Positions 27,154 to 35,687 of a DNA stretch of 64,000 bases are shown in pieces. The notes under the pieces are model-generated. The model ran no database searches. It was not told the origin of the DNA and saw only the letters and a program-made list of their open reading frames with translations. The number at the start of each line of letters is the position of its first letter. Position 1 is the first letter of the stretch. The position numbers and the translations under genes are program-made. The DNA comes from Methanoregula sp. (GTDB lineage: Archaea > Halobacteriota > Methanomicrobia > Methanomicrobiales > Methanospirillaceae), in assembly GCF_028712425.1 (NCBI RefSeq), contig NZ_JAQTQD010000007.1, positions 1 through 64,000 on the forward strand, written 5' to 3'.

Positions 27154-27780
27154 ATGAATGAGGCTCTTGAGGTAGCACGGCTTCTTGATATCCTGGGAAA
27201 CCGCAACCGGAGGCGCATTATCGAGCTGCTCCGCCAGAAGCCCTGCTTTGTCACCGAGATCTCAGAGACCCTGATGCTCTCCCCTAAGGCGGTCATCGAC
27301 CATCTCCAGATGATGGAGCGCGAGGCTATCCTTTCCTGCGAGATGGATGACCGGCGGAGAAAGTACTATTACCTTGCCAACGACATCTTAATCGACATCA
27401 GTCTCAAGGAATTGCGCATCGCTGTTCCTCGTCCGGACCCCGAAACAATAAAAAACGACCAGCTGAAAAAGTCTGTCGCCATGCTGGCACGGATGATCCA
27501 GGCGCATGACCAGATCCTTGCCAGTCTTGAGCAGGTCAACCATGACATCGAGAGCAAGATCAACGACCTTGCCCAGATCCATAAGGATATATTCGAAAGC
27601 GATGGAGAGATCAGTGTTGTGATCGCCCTGTCCCACCAGCCGCTCACCCTTGCAGAGCTCGAACAGGCCACGGAACTTCCCCGGTCGCGCCTTGTCGGGA
27701 TCATAAAACAGTTTGAACGGAAGGGTATTGCAAAAAAGGAGAAAGACCGGTATATTCTTGGAGGTGTCTATGCAGAATAA
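27154..27780 (+). CDS. ArsR-type winged-helix transcription regulator
   Basis: 208 residues. The N-terminal wHTH (LLDILGNRNRRRIIELLRQKPCFVTEISETLMLSPKAVIDHLQMME) with wing MDDRRRKYYYL is followed by a helical coiled region (about residues 105-150) and a second C-terminal wHTH-like segment (SHQPLTLAELEQATELPRSRLVGIIKQFERKG). No metal-binding Cys cluster is seen. Its stop overlaps the start of the Hsp20-like gene, so it may respond to stress and regulate that partner. Confidence 0.85.
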   Translation: MNEALEVARLLDILGNRNRRRIIELLRQKPCFVTEISETLMLSPKAVIDHLQMMEREAILSCEMDDRRRKYYYLANDILIDISLKELRIAVPRPDPETIKNDQLKKSVAMLARMIQAHDQILASLEQVNHDIESKINDLAQIHKDIFESDGEISVVIALSHQPLTLAELEQATELPRSRLVGIIKQFERKGIAKKEKDRYILGGVYAE

Positions 27781-28189
27781 CCCGGGCGGGCCCTATGATG
27801 ATGTCTTTAACAACCTTGCACGGATCGTGGAAGATATCGTGAAGAGCATGCCCGAGAGCCAGCATGCCCGCATCATCGGGTACACGATCATCACCCGCCA
27901 GGCTGACAGCGGAGATCCGGAAGTATTCCGGCTGAATAGTCCTGAGGATGATGGGGAGGTCCCGTACGAAGTTGTCGAGACCGACAACGAGCTGTTCATA
28001 ACCGCCGAACTCCCCAGCGACCTGAAGAATGCCCCGTTTGCGGATATCGAAACCCAGTGCGTACGGATCATTGCCGATGACCGGATTACAACCATCATGC
28101 TCGATGGACCGATTGACCGTATCCACAGTTATTACCGTGTCCACCGCGGGATCATGGACATCTCGTTAAGAAAGATCCGGCATCTCTGA
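27770..28189 (+). CDS. Hsp20/alpha-crystallin-like protein
   Basis: 139 residues. The central part (PYEVVETDNELFITAELPSDLKNAPFADIETQCVRIIADDRITTIMLD) reads as the beta-sandwich of small heat-shock proteins, and the end (RVHRGIMDISLRKI) carries an I-x-L-like tail. Divergent from canonical Hsp20, closer to archaeal gas-vesicle/Hsp20-like forms. ATG 27770 sits within the regulator's last codons. Confidence 0.65.
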   Translation: MQNNPGGPYDDVFNNLARIVEDIVKSMPESQHARIIGYTIITRQADSGDPEVFRLNSPEDDGEVPYEVVETDNELFITAELPSDLKNAPFADIETQCVRIIADDRITTIMLDGPIDRIHSYYRVHRGIMDISLRKIRHL

Positions 28190-28191
28190 TC

Positions 28192-28201
28192 TCTTTTTTT
28201 T
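28192..28201 (+). terminator. Oligo-T terminator after the Hsp20-like gene
   Basis: Eight T residues directly after the stop, ahead of a convergent gene. Confidence 0.45.
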
Positions 28202-28288
28202 CAGGCTTGCATTTATCGAATGATCCTGAGAGGCTTCCGTTTTGGCAAATGATAAAAAAATTGCTCTATTGAAATGATTATTCATACG

Positions 28289-28405
28289 ATAGGGGCTGAT
28301 GCCCCCATACCCCCGGTTGTGATGAACGGCTGCCGAAGTCGAAGAACGCATCCGCGTTCTTCTCATCCTCCTGGTTTTTCAAACCAGTCGGAGGCGCAAA
28401 GGGGG
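28289..28405. repeat. Intergenic hairpin repeat (copy R2)
   Basis: Between convergent genes. GGGGC-TGAT-GCCCC followed by CATACCCCC matches copy R3 near 43.83 kb. The perfect hairpin GAAGAACGC-ATCC-GCGTTCTTC plus TCATCCTC matches 4781-4810 near copy R1. Position at a convergent junction suggests termination. The rest of the gap to nrdD holds nothing I recognise. Confidence 0.7.
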
Positions 28406-28449
28406 GCAATCATAACAGGGGGATATGGAAATCTACTGAGCTAAAAAAG

Positions 28450-30636
28450 TTAAACTTTCACCGGGAAATCGGACGGCGTCGCGTGGCTGACCGGTTTCTT
28501 GCCGGACTTCATCTCGTGGAACTGCCGGAGCGCGACTGTAATGTCCCGGGTAAATGCGAAGTACCCGATCTGGGTGTTGCGGCAGAGTCTCATTGCCATG
28601 TCCATGAGGCCCCGGGGGTCCGGCCGTGCTTCGCCAAGCCAGATGTGGAAGATGTTGCCGCCGTCCACAATCGGGAAGAAGACATGCTCGATATCCATGC
28701 GCTTTGTCAGGGGCACGTTCGCCCCGGGGGCAACATGGGTGCCGTTCGTGTAATAGATCGGCAGGTCGCGGACCTTGCCCAGTTTTGGCAGGCTGTAGTC
28801 CAAATCTCCCTTGATCACCTTTACGGCAGCGTCATGGTACCGGCGGTCGAGAAGATCGGCCACTGCGAACCGCTGGCCGGTTGTTTCTGCCGGGGTGCGG
28901 GCAAGGGCGATCGTCATGTTGTTCTTCTGCGAGAGCTCGCGGCCATAGAGTTCCATCTCGGTCATGGCCCGGATGGCAAGCTTGAATGCCTCCTTTGACT
29001 CGTGGAGCTGCTTGCCGGTATGGTGCTGGACCATCTCGTTGACACCGACGACACCGATCGTGTACACCAGCCCCTCAAGATCGACTGCAAGGGCGCCCCG
29101 CTCCCCGGTGTTCGGGTCCTTCGGGCGCTGCATGGCAAACGGCATCCGGCTGTTGGACCGGATCAAATCCATCCAGCGCCGCTTGATCTTGAAGATCTCG
29201 ACCGAGACATCCATGAGCTTCTTCAGCTCGGCAAAGAGGCGTGCGTCATCTCCCTCCGCCTTGTACGCTGCACGCGGGCAGTTGACCGAGACGACCTGCC
29301 ATGATCCCATCGAGAAATGGCGGCCGTTCTCGAAGAAAAGTTTCTTGTCAAAGTCCGAGTCCTCGTCCGCCACCGCGGAGAACTGGTAAGCGCAGCACTG
29401 GTAACAGGAGATCCCTTTGCCGGCGCCGCGGTAGGCCGGGAGCTGGTTGTCGTAATACGGTGTTCCGAACTTCGAGGCCAGCTCGAAGGTCATGAGGTAG
29501 AGGTCCTGGTACGTGGGGAGTTCGGGGTGTTTTTTGTTGAACTCCTCGCGTTCCTGCATGAAGTCGGGCTCGATGGAGATCTCGGGCTTGGGGAAGTTGA
29601 AGGGCTTGCCCCAGTAGTCGCCTCCGAGCATAACTTCCATCAGGGCCTTGAAGAGGAGCCGCACTTCCCGCTCGAACTCGCCATACGTCCGGTGCGGTGC
29701 GGCCGATCCGTCCCAGACCTTTCCCTTGTAGATGCAGGGCTTGTCCTGCCAGAGGGTCGGGACACCGGGAGAGAGCTGGATGGACGAGAAGACCAGCTGG
29801 CCGCCCCGGGCAACCATCATCTGGGTCATCTCGTATACGAACATCTGGACCATCTGCTTGATCTCCTCGTACTCCATCCCTTCCATGTACGGGGCAAGGA
29901 ACGTGAGGAAATTATAGTAGCCCTGGCCGCCGGCAAAGTTCGTCTGGGCGGACCCGAGGGCCTTCACCGCATGGAGGATAGCGACCTCGGCACGCTTGGC
30001 CGGGCCGGCAACCGATGCCTTGGTGCCGTTGCCATCCGGCATCAGGCCGTAATAGAGGAAGTAGCGCAGGTCCCAGTCCTGGCAGAAGGGCCGCGTGCCG
30101 AAGTATTCGAGGTCATGGATGTGCATCTCGCCCGAGAGGTGGTGGTCGGCAAGGGAGGGGGGCAGCTGGAGGAGGTATTGTTCTTTCGAGATCTTGTCTG
30201 CCTTCTTCTTGTGGGAGGTCTCCGCATTCTCCTGCAGGTTCGCGTTGTCGTGGGCTTCGAACCCTTTCCCCACATCGATCAAGTGAGCGTCGAAGACCGG
30301 CGTACCGACACGGGTCGAGACGTTCCGGTACTGGACCATGCCGCGTTCAAGGAGAGTGATGTTGACGATCTCGCGGATGAGCGGGCCGGAGAGAGACTTG
30401 AGCCCCATGTTCTTGATTTTGTGTTCGACATCGAGGGCGATCTCCTGCGCGGTCTCCTCTGAAGCACCTTTGTACCCGTAGAAGGTCTCGACAAGCTTTG
30501 TCTCTTCCACGATCTGGCGGACGATGCGGCTCCGGTCCCATTCAACGATATGCCCGTCGGTCGTCCTGACCGGGGGGAGGGAAGGAGTATACTCGCCAAA
30601 GATGGTCTGCTGGCGGGTCTCCTGCCGGCTCATCAT
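28450..30636 (-). CDS. nrdD: Anaerobic ribonucleoside-triphosphate reductase, apparently lacking the glycyl-radical C-terminus
   Basis: Class III reductase making dNTPs. The 728-residue product has an N-terminal ATP-cone (TTDGHIVEWDRSRIVRQIV, up to residue about 105) and a well-kept catalytic barrel (GEMHIHDLEYFGTRPFCQDWDL, GSAQTNFAGGQGYYNFLTF). The SCYQCCAYQF segment is like the redoxin-dependent NrdD2 type of methanogens. The C-terminus stops after GYFAFTRDITVALRQFHEMKSG; I find neither the Cys4 zinc site nor an RVxGY glycyl-radical motif. It may be truncated or depend on a separate domain. ATGA overlap with the NrdH-like gene upstream. Confidence 0.9.
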   Translation of the reverse strand: MMSRQETRQQTIFGEYTPSLPPVRTTDGHIVEWDRSRIVRQIVEETKLVETFYGYKGASEETAQEIALDVEHKIKNMGLKSLSGPLIREIVNITLLERGMVQYRNVSTRVGTPVFDAHLIDVGKGFEAHDNANLQENAETSHKKKADKISKEQYLLQLPPSLADHHLSGEMHIHDLEYFGTRPFCQDWDLRYFLYYGLMPDGNGTKASVAGPAKRAEVAILHAVKALGSAQTNFAGGQGYYNFLTFLAPYMEGMEYEEIKQMVQMFVYEMTQMMVARGGQLVFSSIQLSPGVPTLWQDKPCIYKGKVWDGSAAPHRTYGEFEREVRLLFKALMEVMLGGDYWGKPFNFPKPEISIEPDFMQEREEFNKKHPELPTYQDLYLMTFELASKFGTPYYDNQLPAYRGAGKGISCYQCCAYQFSAVADEDSDFDKKLFFENGRHFSMGSWQVVSVNCPRAAYKAEGDDARLFAELKKLMDVSVEIFKIKRRWMDLIRSNSRMPFAMQRPKDPNTGERGALAVDLEGLVYTIGVVGVNEMVQHHTGKQLHESKEAFKLAIRAMTEMELYGRELSQKNNMTIALARTPAETTGQRFAVADLLDRRYHDAAVKVIKGDLDYSLPKLGKVRDLPIYYTNGTHVAPGANVPLTKRMDIEHVFFPIVDGGNIFHIWLGEARPDPRGLMDMAMRLCRNTQIGYFAFTRDITVALRQFHEMKSGKKPVSHATPSDFPVKV

Positions 30637-30902
30637 TCACCCGCGATCAGCTGGCTGAGGTGCTCGTTGTCGAGTTTTCCCGCAGGAAAGAGGTCGGCCG
30701 AGGTGAAAAAATCCTCGCTCTTCTGGAGCACCGGGGCCTCGTTCACGAACACCCCGTTCACCCGCAGTTCGGTCAGCGACTCGGCAGTTGACAGGTCGCG
30801 CTCGATATAGGGATATCCCCCGGTCTTCAAAAATGACTTGAGGAGTTCGCAATTCGGGCAGTGCTCAAGCGTGTATACGATCAATTGTGGAGAATCCGTC
30901 AC
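30633..30902 (-). CDS. nrdH: NrdH-like redoxin (glutaredoxin family)
   Basis: 89 residues with the redox motif CPNC in VYTLEHCPNCELLKSFL, then a thioredoxin-like beta-alpha pattern (YIERDLSTAESLTELRVNGVFVNEAPVL; the usual cis-Pro is in NEAPVL). The GTG at 30902 gives the family's N-terminus; the longer track ORF enters the intergenic gap. It precedes and overlaps nrdD, matching the methanogen arrangement in which a redoxin supplies electrons to NrdD. Confidence 0.82.
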   Translation of the reverse strand: MTDSPQLIVYTLEHCPNCELLKSFLKTGGYPYIERDLSTAESLTELRVNGVFVNEAPVLQKSEDFFTSADLFPAGKLDNEHLSQLIAGE

Positions 30903-31039
30903 AAAAAACACCCTCAACTCTGTTAATGATCCATTAGGTGGTATGTGAATAAAAAAATCATGGTTTGCGAAGCATTTCCCGGCTGCCCGCGACACCGGGC
31001 GATTACCCTTATCAGGGAATTGGAACAATAACTACCGTA

Positions 31040-31579
31040 ATGGTCAGGACGTTTGTCGCGCTGGAGCTCTCCGAAACAGTACGCGGGCAGCTGAAGGAGG
31101 CCCAGGATGTACTGCGGGCCAGTTCGTCCCGGCTTACGTTTGTCGACCCGTCCCTCATCCACATCACCGTGAAGTTTCTGGGCGAAGTGGATGACAAGAT
31201 GCTCGTGCGAATCAAAGATGCCCTGAAGCTGGTACCGTTTCAGCCATTTCCCGTTTCAGCCGGGAACGTGACCGTGAACAACCCGAAACGTCCGCATACC
31301 GTCTGGTGTGCGATCGATGACAAGGGGAATGGCGAACGGCTCCTCTCCCTTGTCGAGGATGCCCTCTCCCCTATGGGATTTCCCCGCGAGAGCCGGAAGT
31401 TCACCCCCCATGCAACGGTGGCACGGGTGAAGTATTCCGATCCTTCGCTCTTCGCGGCCCTCGACCAGCTCAAAGGCCGGAGCTATGGAGAATGTATGGT
31501 CAGCGGCCTGAAACTCAAGAAGAGCACCCTGACCCCCCGGGGCCCGGTGTACGAGGACCTGCTGGAGGTGAACTGGTGA
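31040..31579 (+). CDS. thpR: RNA 2',3'-cyclic phosphodiesterase ThpR
   Basis: 179-residue 2H phosphoesterase that opens 2',3'-cyclic phosphates on RNA. Both HxTx motifs are present, HITV (about residue 41) and HATV (about 127), with the FVALELSE opening and EVTLYxS-like end replaced by LKLKKSTLTPRGPVYE, as usual. ATG 31040 is the family start. GTGA overlap with cca: the two form the conserved archaeal thpR-cca pair. Confidence 0.93.
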   Translation: MVRTFVALELSETVRGQLKEAQDVLRASSSRLTFVDPSLIHITVKFLGEVDDKMLVRIKDALKLVPFQPFPVSAGNVTVNNPKRPHTVWCAIDDKGNGERLLSLVEDALSPMGFPRESRKFTPHATVARVKYSDPSLFAALDQLKGRSYGECMVSGLKLKKSTLTPRGPVYEDLLEVNW

Positions 31580-32955
31580 CCCGGAGTTCTCTGGAAGAGA
31601 CCGTGCTTGCCGGCCTGCGCCCCTCGCAGGAAGAGAAGGACCATGTCTGCGGGATTGGCCAGCGGATCTTGGAGAAGATCCGGCAGAGCGGCAAGGCCGA
31701 GGGGATGGTCGTGGGATCGATCGCCCGGCACACGTGGGTGAAGGGAGACCGCGACCTCGATGTCTTCATGCTGTTCGATCCCTCCCTGACCCGGGAACAA
31801 CTCGAAACCGAAGGGCTGGCACTGGCACGGAGCATTGCAGCGGCGTTCACCGACAACTACCACGAGAAGTATGCTGAGCACCCGTACATCAACGCCACGA
31901 TCGAAGACGTTGACGTGGACCTGGTCCCCTGCTACAAGGTGGAGAGCGCTTCACGGATCCAGAGCGCTGTTGACCGGACGCCGTTCCATACGCGGTACAT
32001 CACGGATAAGATCAACGGGTTGATCGACGATGTCCTCCTCCTCAAGCGTTTCGCCAAGGCCGGCGGGATCTATGGCTCCGACCAGATGACGGAGGGATTC
32101 TCCGGGTATCTCTGCGAGCTCCTCGTCCTGCATTACGGGGGCTTCACCCCTCTCCTGAAGGCCGCTGCCGAATGGAAGCCCCGGACCCTGATCGATGTGG
32201 AGAACCATGTGGCCAAGGAGTTTAACGAACCGCTTGTCATGATCGATCCGGTCGACCCGAAGCGGAATGTCGCAGCCGCGGTCTCGGTCGATCGCATGGC
32301 CGAGTTCGTGGAGCTGGCACGGGGATACCTTGAGTCGCCATCGGCGGCGTTCTTTGAGATGCCGGTGAGTTGTGCCATAACGCGTTCCACGCTGGAAGAC
32401 CTGCTCCGGGATCGCGGGACGAAGTTGTACTCCCTGACCTTCCGGACACCTCCCTATATCGAGGAGATCGTTGTCCCCCAGCTGAAGCGGAGCACCATCG
32501 GGATTGCCGAACATCTGGAACGGAACGGGTTCTCCGTGCACCATGCCCACTATCACATGGGGCTGGAGGAGTGCATGATTCTCATCGAACTGCTGGTGGA
32601 TGATCTCCCCGCGATCCGGAGCCATGCCGGCCCCCCTGTCTGGAACCGGGTGAATGCGGAAAAGTTCCGGACCAAGTATCTCTCGGCCGATCTCCCCGGG
32701 CCGTTCATCAGCGGCGGGAGGTACGAGACCGAAGTGCCCCGGGAGTTCCGCCATGCCGGCGACCTGCTCCGCTCCGAAGGGATGCAGCAGGTGAGCCACG
32801 GGAAACATATCCGGCTCGCGATGGAGAACGGATGGCAGGTCAGGGAAGGCGGGGACTGTTGGAGCCCGGCGTTCTCCGCCTTCATCGCGGTTTTCTTCAA
32901 CCGGCGCTCGCCGCTCGTGCGCCATGCGGCAGGGGCGTGTCTGCCGGAGCGGTGA
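31576..32955 (+). CDS. cca: CCA tRNA nucleotidyltransferase (archaeal class I)
   Basis: Adds CCA to tRNA 3' ends without a template. The 459-residue protein has the nucleotidyltransferase motif GSIARHTWVKGDRDLDVFMLF, with the two catalytic aspartates in DLD, and the third at DVDVDLVPCYKV. The central and tail domains follow at usual length (GSDQMTEGFSGYLCELLVLHYGGF). The start is GTG 31576, overlapping the thpR stop. The tRNAs in this window lack encoded CCA, consistent with need for the enzyme. Confidence 0.95.
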   Translation: MTRSSLEETVLAGLRPSQEEKDHVCGIGQRILEKIRQSGKAEGMVVGSIARHTWVKGDRDLDVFMLFDPSLTREQLETEGLALARSIAAAFTDNYHEKYAEHPYINATIEDVDVDLVPCYKVESASRIQSAVDRTPFHTRYITDKINGLIDDVLLLKRFAKAGGIYGSDQMTEGFSGYLCELLVLHYGGFTPLLKAAAEWKPRTLIDVENHVAKEFNEPLVMIDPVDPKRNVAAAVSVDRMAEFVELARGYLESPSAAFFEMPVSCAITRSTLEDLLRDRGTKLYSLTFRTPPYIEEIVVPQLKRSTIGIAEHLERNGFSVHHAHYHMGLEECMILIELLVDDLPAIRSHAGPPVWNRVNAEKFRTKYLSADLPGPFISGGRYETEVPREFRHAGDLLRSEGMQQVSHGKHIRLAMENGWQVREGGDCWSPAFSAFIAVFFNRRSPLVRHAAGACLPER

Positions 32956-33194
32956 ACGGTTTACTCAGTCTACAGATTGGAGACTGTCGGAAAAGGATAA
33001 TCTCTCTCTCTGGATGCAGATCGGTTTAGATTTGCCGTAGATCTGGAGAAACTTAGCGCCCTTATCACGCTTACAACAGGGATGGGTCAAATCCTCGTAA
33101 CAACATTCTTTTACTGATGATGCAATGGATTAGTTTCTCGGAAGGTGGATCTGTTTCAGTATGCGTGACTCATCCAGTGCCGTTGGAAATATTT

Positions 33195-34193
33195 TTAAAT
33201 TGTGTTCTTTCTAGTTCTTTTAACAATTGAAAATGGAACAAATGCCTTATACTCAGACGGATGTAAGTAATCACAGTTGAGGTCTTTACCTGAAATGAAT
33301 CTAACTTTTGGGTTTGTCTCTCCTGCATTAACGACAAAATACAAGAAATAATTTTTTGTACTTTGACTTCGTTGCCATTGATTTTCTGAAATAAAAAATG
33401 AATAACAGCCATTGGTTACTTGAACAGCCTTTACCTCAATTTTCCTTTCAGAACCATCTTCATTATAGGATAAAATATCATATCCAAAGTCAGGATTAGA
33501 GGAGATTGTAGGATCGATTTTTTTTGCTAATTCAGGTTTTTTTGCTTTAACCAATCTTTTTATCTCAGCATGATACACGATAAATTCAGCACGGGCACCT
33601 AAAGTCGCCCTTGCTTTATTACGGCTGTCAAAATCGATTTGTTTTGATCTGCCATTTTCTCCATCTTTTAGACTTGTTTTTTCCTTTTTCTGGCGTGCCT
33701 TATCAATTGAAAGTGGTTCGGGTATTGGGATCTTGATGTCCGATTCGGAAGGTAGTGAAAGTTCAATTAGCGTAGTTCTGTCTTCTTCCAATGATTTCTC
33801 TAGATCTTGAGTTTTACGTTTAGTGCTGCATCGACCGAATATATTTTCAAACGCTGTCACTAATTCAGGTCGCAATATCCATGGAAAACGGCCATCTTTT
33901 TCATATCCTAAAAAAGGAACATGCCACCATCGAGGCTTTCCGTTTTTCCCCAAGGGAGTTCGCGCACGTGTCTCTTTGATTACGCGTTTACTAAACCGAC
34001 TGATTTGTAAATTAATTGGCCCATGATGTGTATACGATGTCATTGGTACAATTTCTGAAGCTCGAATCTCATGATTTGGGCTTTCATATACTATTTTTAA
34101 AATCTTCATATCTTGTTCTGTGGTCACATCGTTGTTAGTAAGCAGTTCAGTCCAAGCATCAGCATTTATATCCAAAGGATCGTTATAAAACAT
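33195..34193 (-). CDS. DUF3883-domain protein (PD-(D/E)xK-like)
   Basis: 332 residues, strongly AT-rich. The C-terminal third is DUF3883, a nuclease-like fold: LGARAEFIVYHAEIKRL, then PDFGYDILSYNEDGSERKIEVKAVQ with the D...E-x-K acidic/lysine triad. The N-terminal part (YESPNHEIRASEIVPMTSY) looks like a small winged helix, and the middle is charged and probably unstructured. DUF3883 often occurs in phage-defence loci, but no partner gene is adjacent. A TATATAAAA box lies about 40 bp upstream. Confidence 0.65.
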   Translation of the reverse strand: MFYNDPLDINADAWTELLTNNDVTTEQDMKILKIVYESPNHEIRASEIVPMTSYTHHGPINLQISRFSKRVIKETRARTPLGKNGKPRWWHVPFLGYEKDGRFPWILRPELVTAFENIFGRCSTKRKTQDLEKSLEEDRTTLIELSLPSESDIKIPIPEPLSIDKARQKKEKTSLKDGENGRSKQIDFDSRNKARATLGARAEFIVYHAEIKRLVKAKKPELAKKIDPTISSNPDFGYDILSYNEDGSERKIEVKAVQVTNGCYSFFISENQWQRSQSTKNYFLYFVVNAGETNPKVRFISGKDLNCDYLHPSEYKAFVPFSIVKRTRKNTI

Positions 34194-34425
34194 CAGATTT
34201 CACACCATACTTACCAAAAATATTTTTTTATATATCATCAATATTTTGATTTATTTCGCAACCTTTCAACGCTACCAAAATGATTCATCCGGATTTATTT
34301 GTCACATATTCTTCGGATCAAAGAACATCAATGTCGGGTCCATAGCTGAGATTCGAGATGGGTATTCCATCTTTATAACACCAGACTGTGAAATTGAAGT
34401 CTAAATTGAAGTTGCGATTCTTCCC

Positions 34426-34645
34426 CCTCCTCGCTACGCTCGGAGTCGCTCGGGCGCGGCGCCTGTCGGGCCCTCGCTGGGCAAGGGACTGTATGCAAAT
34501 TCTCGTACAGGTAAGTGCGTAGCGCAAAAGTCGGCAGACCTTTTGCGCGTTGGCCTCACAAATTTTATTTTTGTTTTCAAAATTCCGAAAAAATCCTGAA
34601 AAGTTATCTCTCAAAAAATTTTGATAAACATTTTCCAAAATTTTT
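34426..34645. repeat. Repeat element A, copy A1
   Basis: In the 600-bp gap between the DUF3883 gene and 34797. Shared with 40804-41085: GAGTCGCTCGGG, CCCTCGCTGGGCAA, GTCGGCAGACCTTTTG and CCTCAC...TTTTATTTTTGTTTTC, followed by an AT-rich tail. Copy A1 has a perfect 9-bp hairpin GCGCAAAAG/CTTTTGCGC (34522-34548) with the TCGGCAGAC loop. Mobile or regulatory nature is unknown. Confidence 0.7.
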
Positions 34646-34796
34646 CCTACAAAATTTTTTAAAAAATTTCACAAAAGATTCAACCCAACCTCCCCCATCC
34701 TCTCAAAATATATACATGAATTAAAATAACAAAAAGTACATCAAAACAGGAGATGCACCTTATCGAAGAAAAAATACTAAACATGGAGGCTACCTA

Positions 34797-35321
34797 ATGT
34801 CCCGCGGCCGGTTCCCGGCAAAAGCGCTCGCAGCCGCGATGGAGATTGCGGTGAAACGGGGACTCGTCCGGATGTACGAACGCGGGCCGGGCAGCCTCGC
34901 CACGTTTGCGATCGTTCGCCCGGGGTTGCTTGCCGAGGTCCGGGTCAAACGGTTGCGGCGGATGGATTGCACGAGTGCGTCGCTCAATCGCGATGCAGCG
35001 CAGGAGATCGCGGGCCTGAAAATGTACCCGTCCTGCCCACAGATCTCCCGCGAGCTCTGGGTTGTCTCGCAGGATTATTTCATCCGCTTCTTCCGGATCA
35101 TGGACAACGGGATCCTTGAGTTGAGAAATGATGGCGAGCCCCTGCCGGCCGGTGCCGTGGTGCGGCCTGACCAGATCCCGGGGCCGGTGCGGTTCCTCCG
35201 GCGCCGGAGAAGGGAGTTAAGTGGGATGGCGAAAACCCGGAAGCTGCCCCCGTCTGAGGCTGTCGTCTCCCGAGAATCCGGTTCACAATCGAAGAGCCCT
35301 TCGGACTGTTCGAAGACCTGA
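34797..35321 (+). CDS. Unknown protein, 3' end duplicated elsewhere in window
   Basis: 174 residues, GC-rich. GGAGG lies 8 nt before the ATG, so it is probably translated. The core KRGLVRMYERGPGSLATFAIVRPGLLAEVRVKRLRRMDCTSASLNRDAAQEIAGL has alpha/beta character faintly like a PD-(D/E)xK or Holliday-resolvase fold, but I cannot confirm this. RELWVVSQDYFIRFFRIMDNGILEL is followed by a basic tail. The last residues run into the first unit of the 103-bp tandem repeat. A paralogous C-terminus survives as a fragment at 40295-40489. Confidence 0.6.
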   Translation: MSRGRFPAKALAAAMEIAVKRGLVRMYERGPGSLATFAIVRPGLLAEVRVKRLRRMDCTSASLNRDAAQEIAGLKMYPSCPQISRELWVVSQDYFIRFFRIMDNGILELRNDGEPLPAGAVVRPDQIPGPVRFLRRRRRELSGMAKTRKLPPSEAVVSRESGSQSKSPSDCSKT

Positions 35322-35640
35322 CTGTCTTCTCATCTCTCAGGTCTGGTGACCTTCGAGTTCTCCAGCTCCAGGTCGGATGACCTGTCGCACATCGCAGAGC
35401 CCTTCGGACTGTTCGAAGACCTGACTGTCTTCTCATCTCTCAGGTCTGGTGACCTTCGAGTTCTCCAGCTCCTGGTCAGATGACCTGTCGCACATTGAAG
35501 AGCCCTTCGGACTGTTCGAAGACCTGACTGTCTTCTCATCTCTCAGGTCTGGTGACCTTCGAGTTCTCCAGCTCCAGGTCAGATGACCTGTCGCACATTG
35601 AAGAGCTCATCGGACACCACACATGCTCCAGGTCAAATGA
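35293..35640. repeat. 103-bp tandem repeat, about 3.3 copies
   Basis: Units begin with AGAGCCCTTCGGACTGTTCG at 35293, 35396 and 35499, with a decayed partial unit from 35602. Each unit holds two dyads: GACCTGA...TCAGGTC, and CAGGTC(N4)GACCTG (some copies with one change). The 103-bp period is not a multiple of three, and the short ORFs across it are artefacts. Function unknown. Confidence 0.9.
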
Positions 35641-35687
35641 CTAGCTGCACGTCGGAGACCGATCCTCAGGAGAGCACTCCTTCATCC

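Noticed and set aside
29317-30462. 381-aa plus-strand ORF
   Set aside because: Exact antisense of nrdD, which has full family motifs; long shadow ORFs are common in GC-rich DNA.
31951-32925. 324-aa minus-strand ORF
   Set aside because: Antisense of cca, a clearly real gene.
35098-35539. Minus ORFs of 112 and 69 aa in the tandem repeat
   Set aside because: Arg-rich shadow frames from a non-triplet repeat.
35293-35640. Tandem repeat as a CRISPR array
   Set aside because: Units of 103 bp are repeated whole with no unique spacers, and no cas genes are near.
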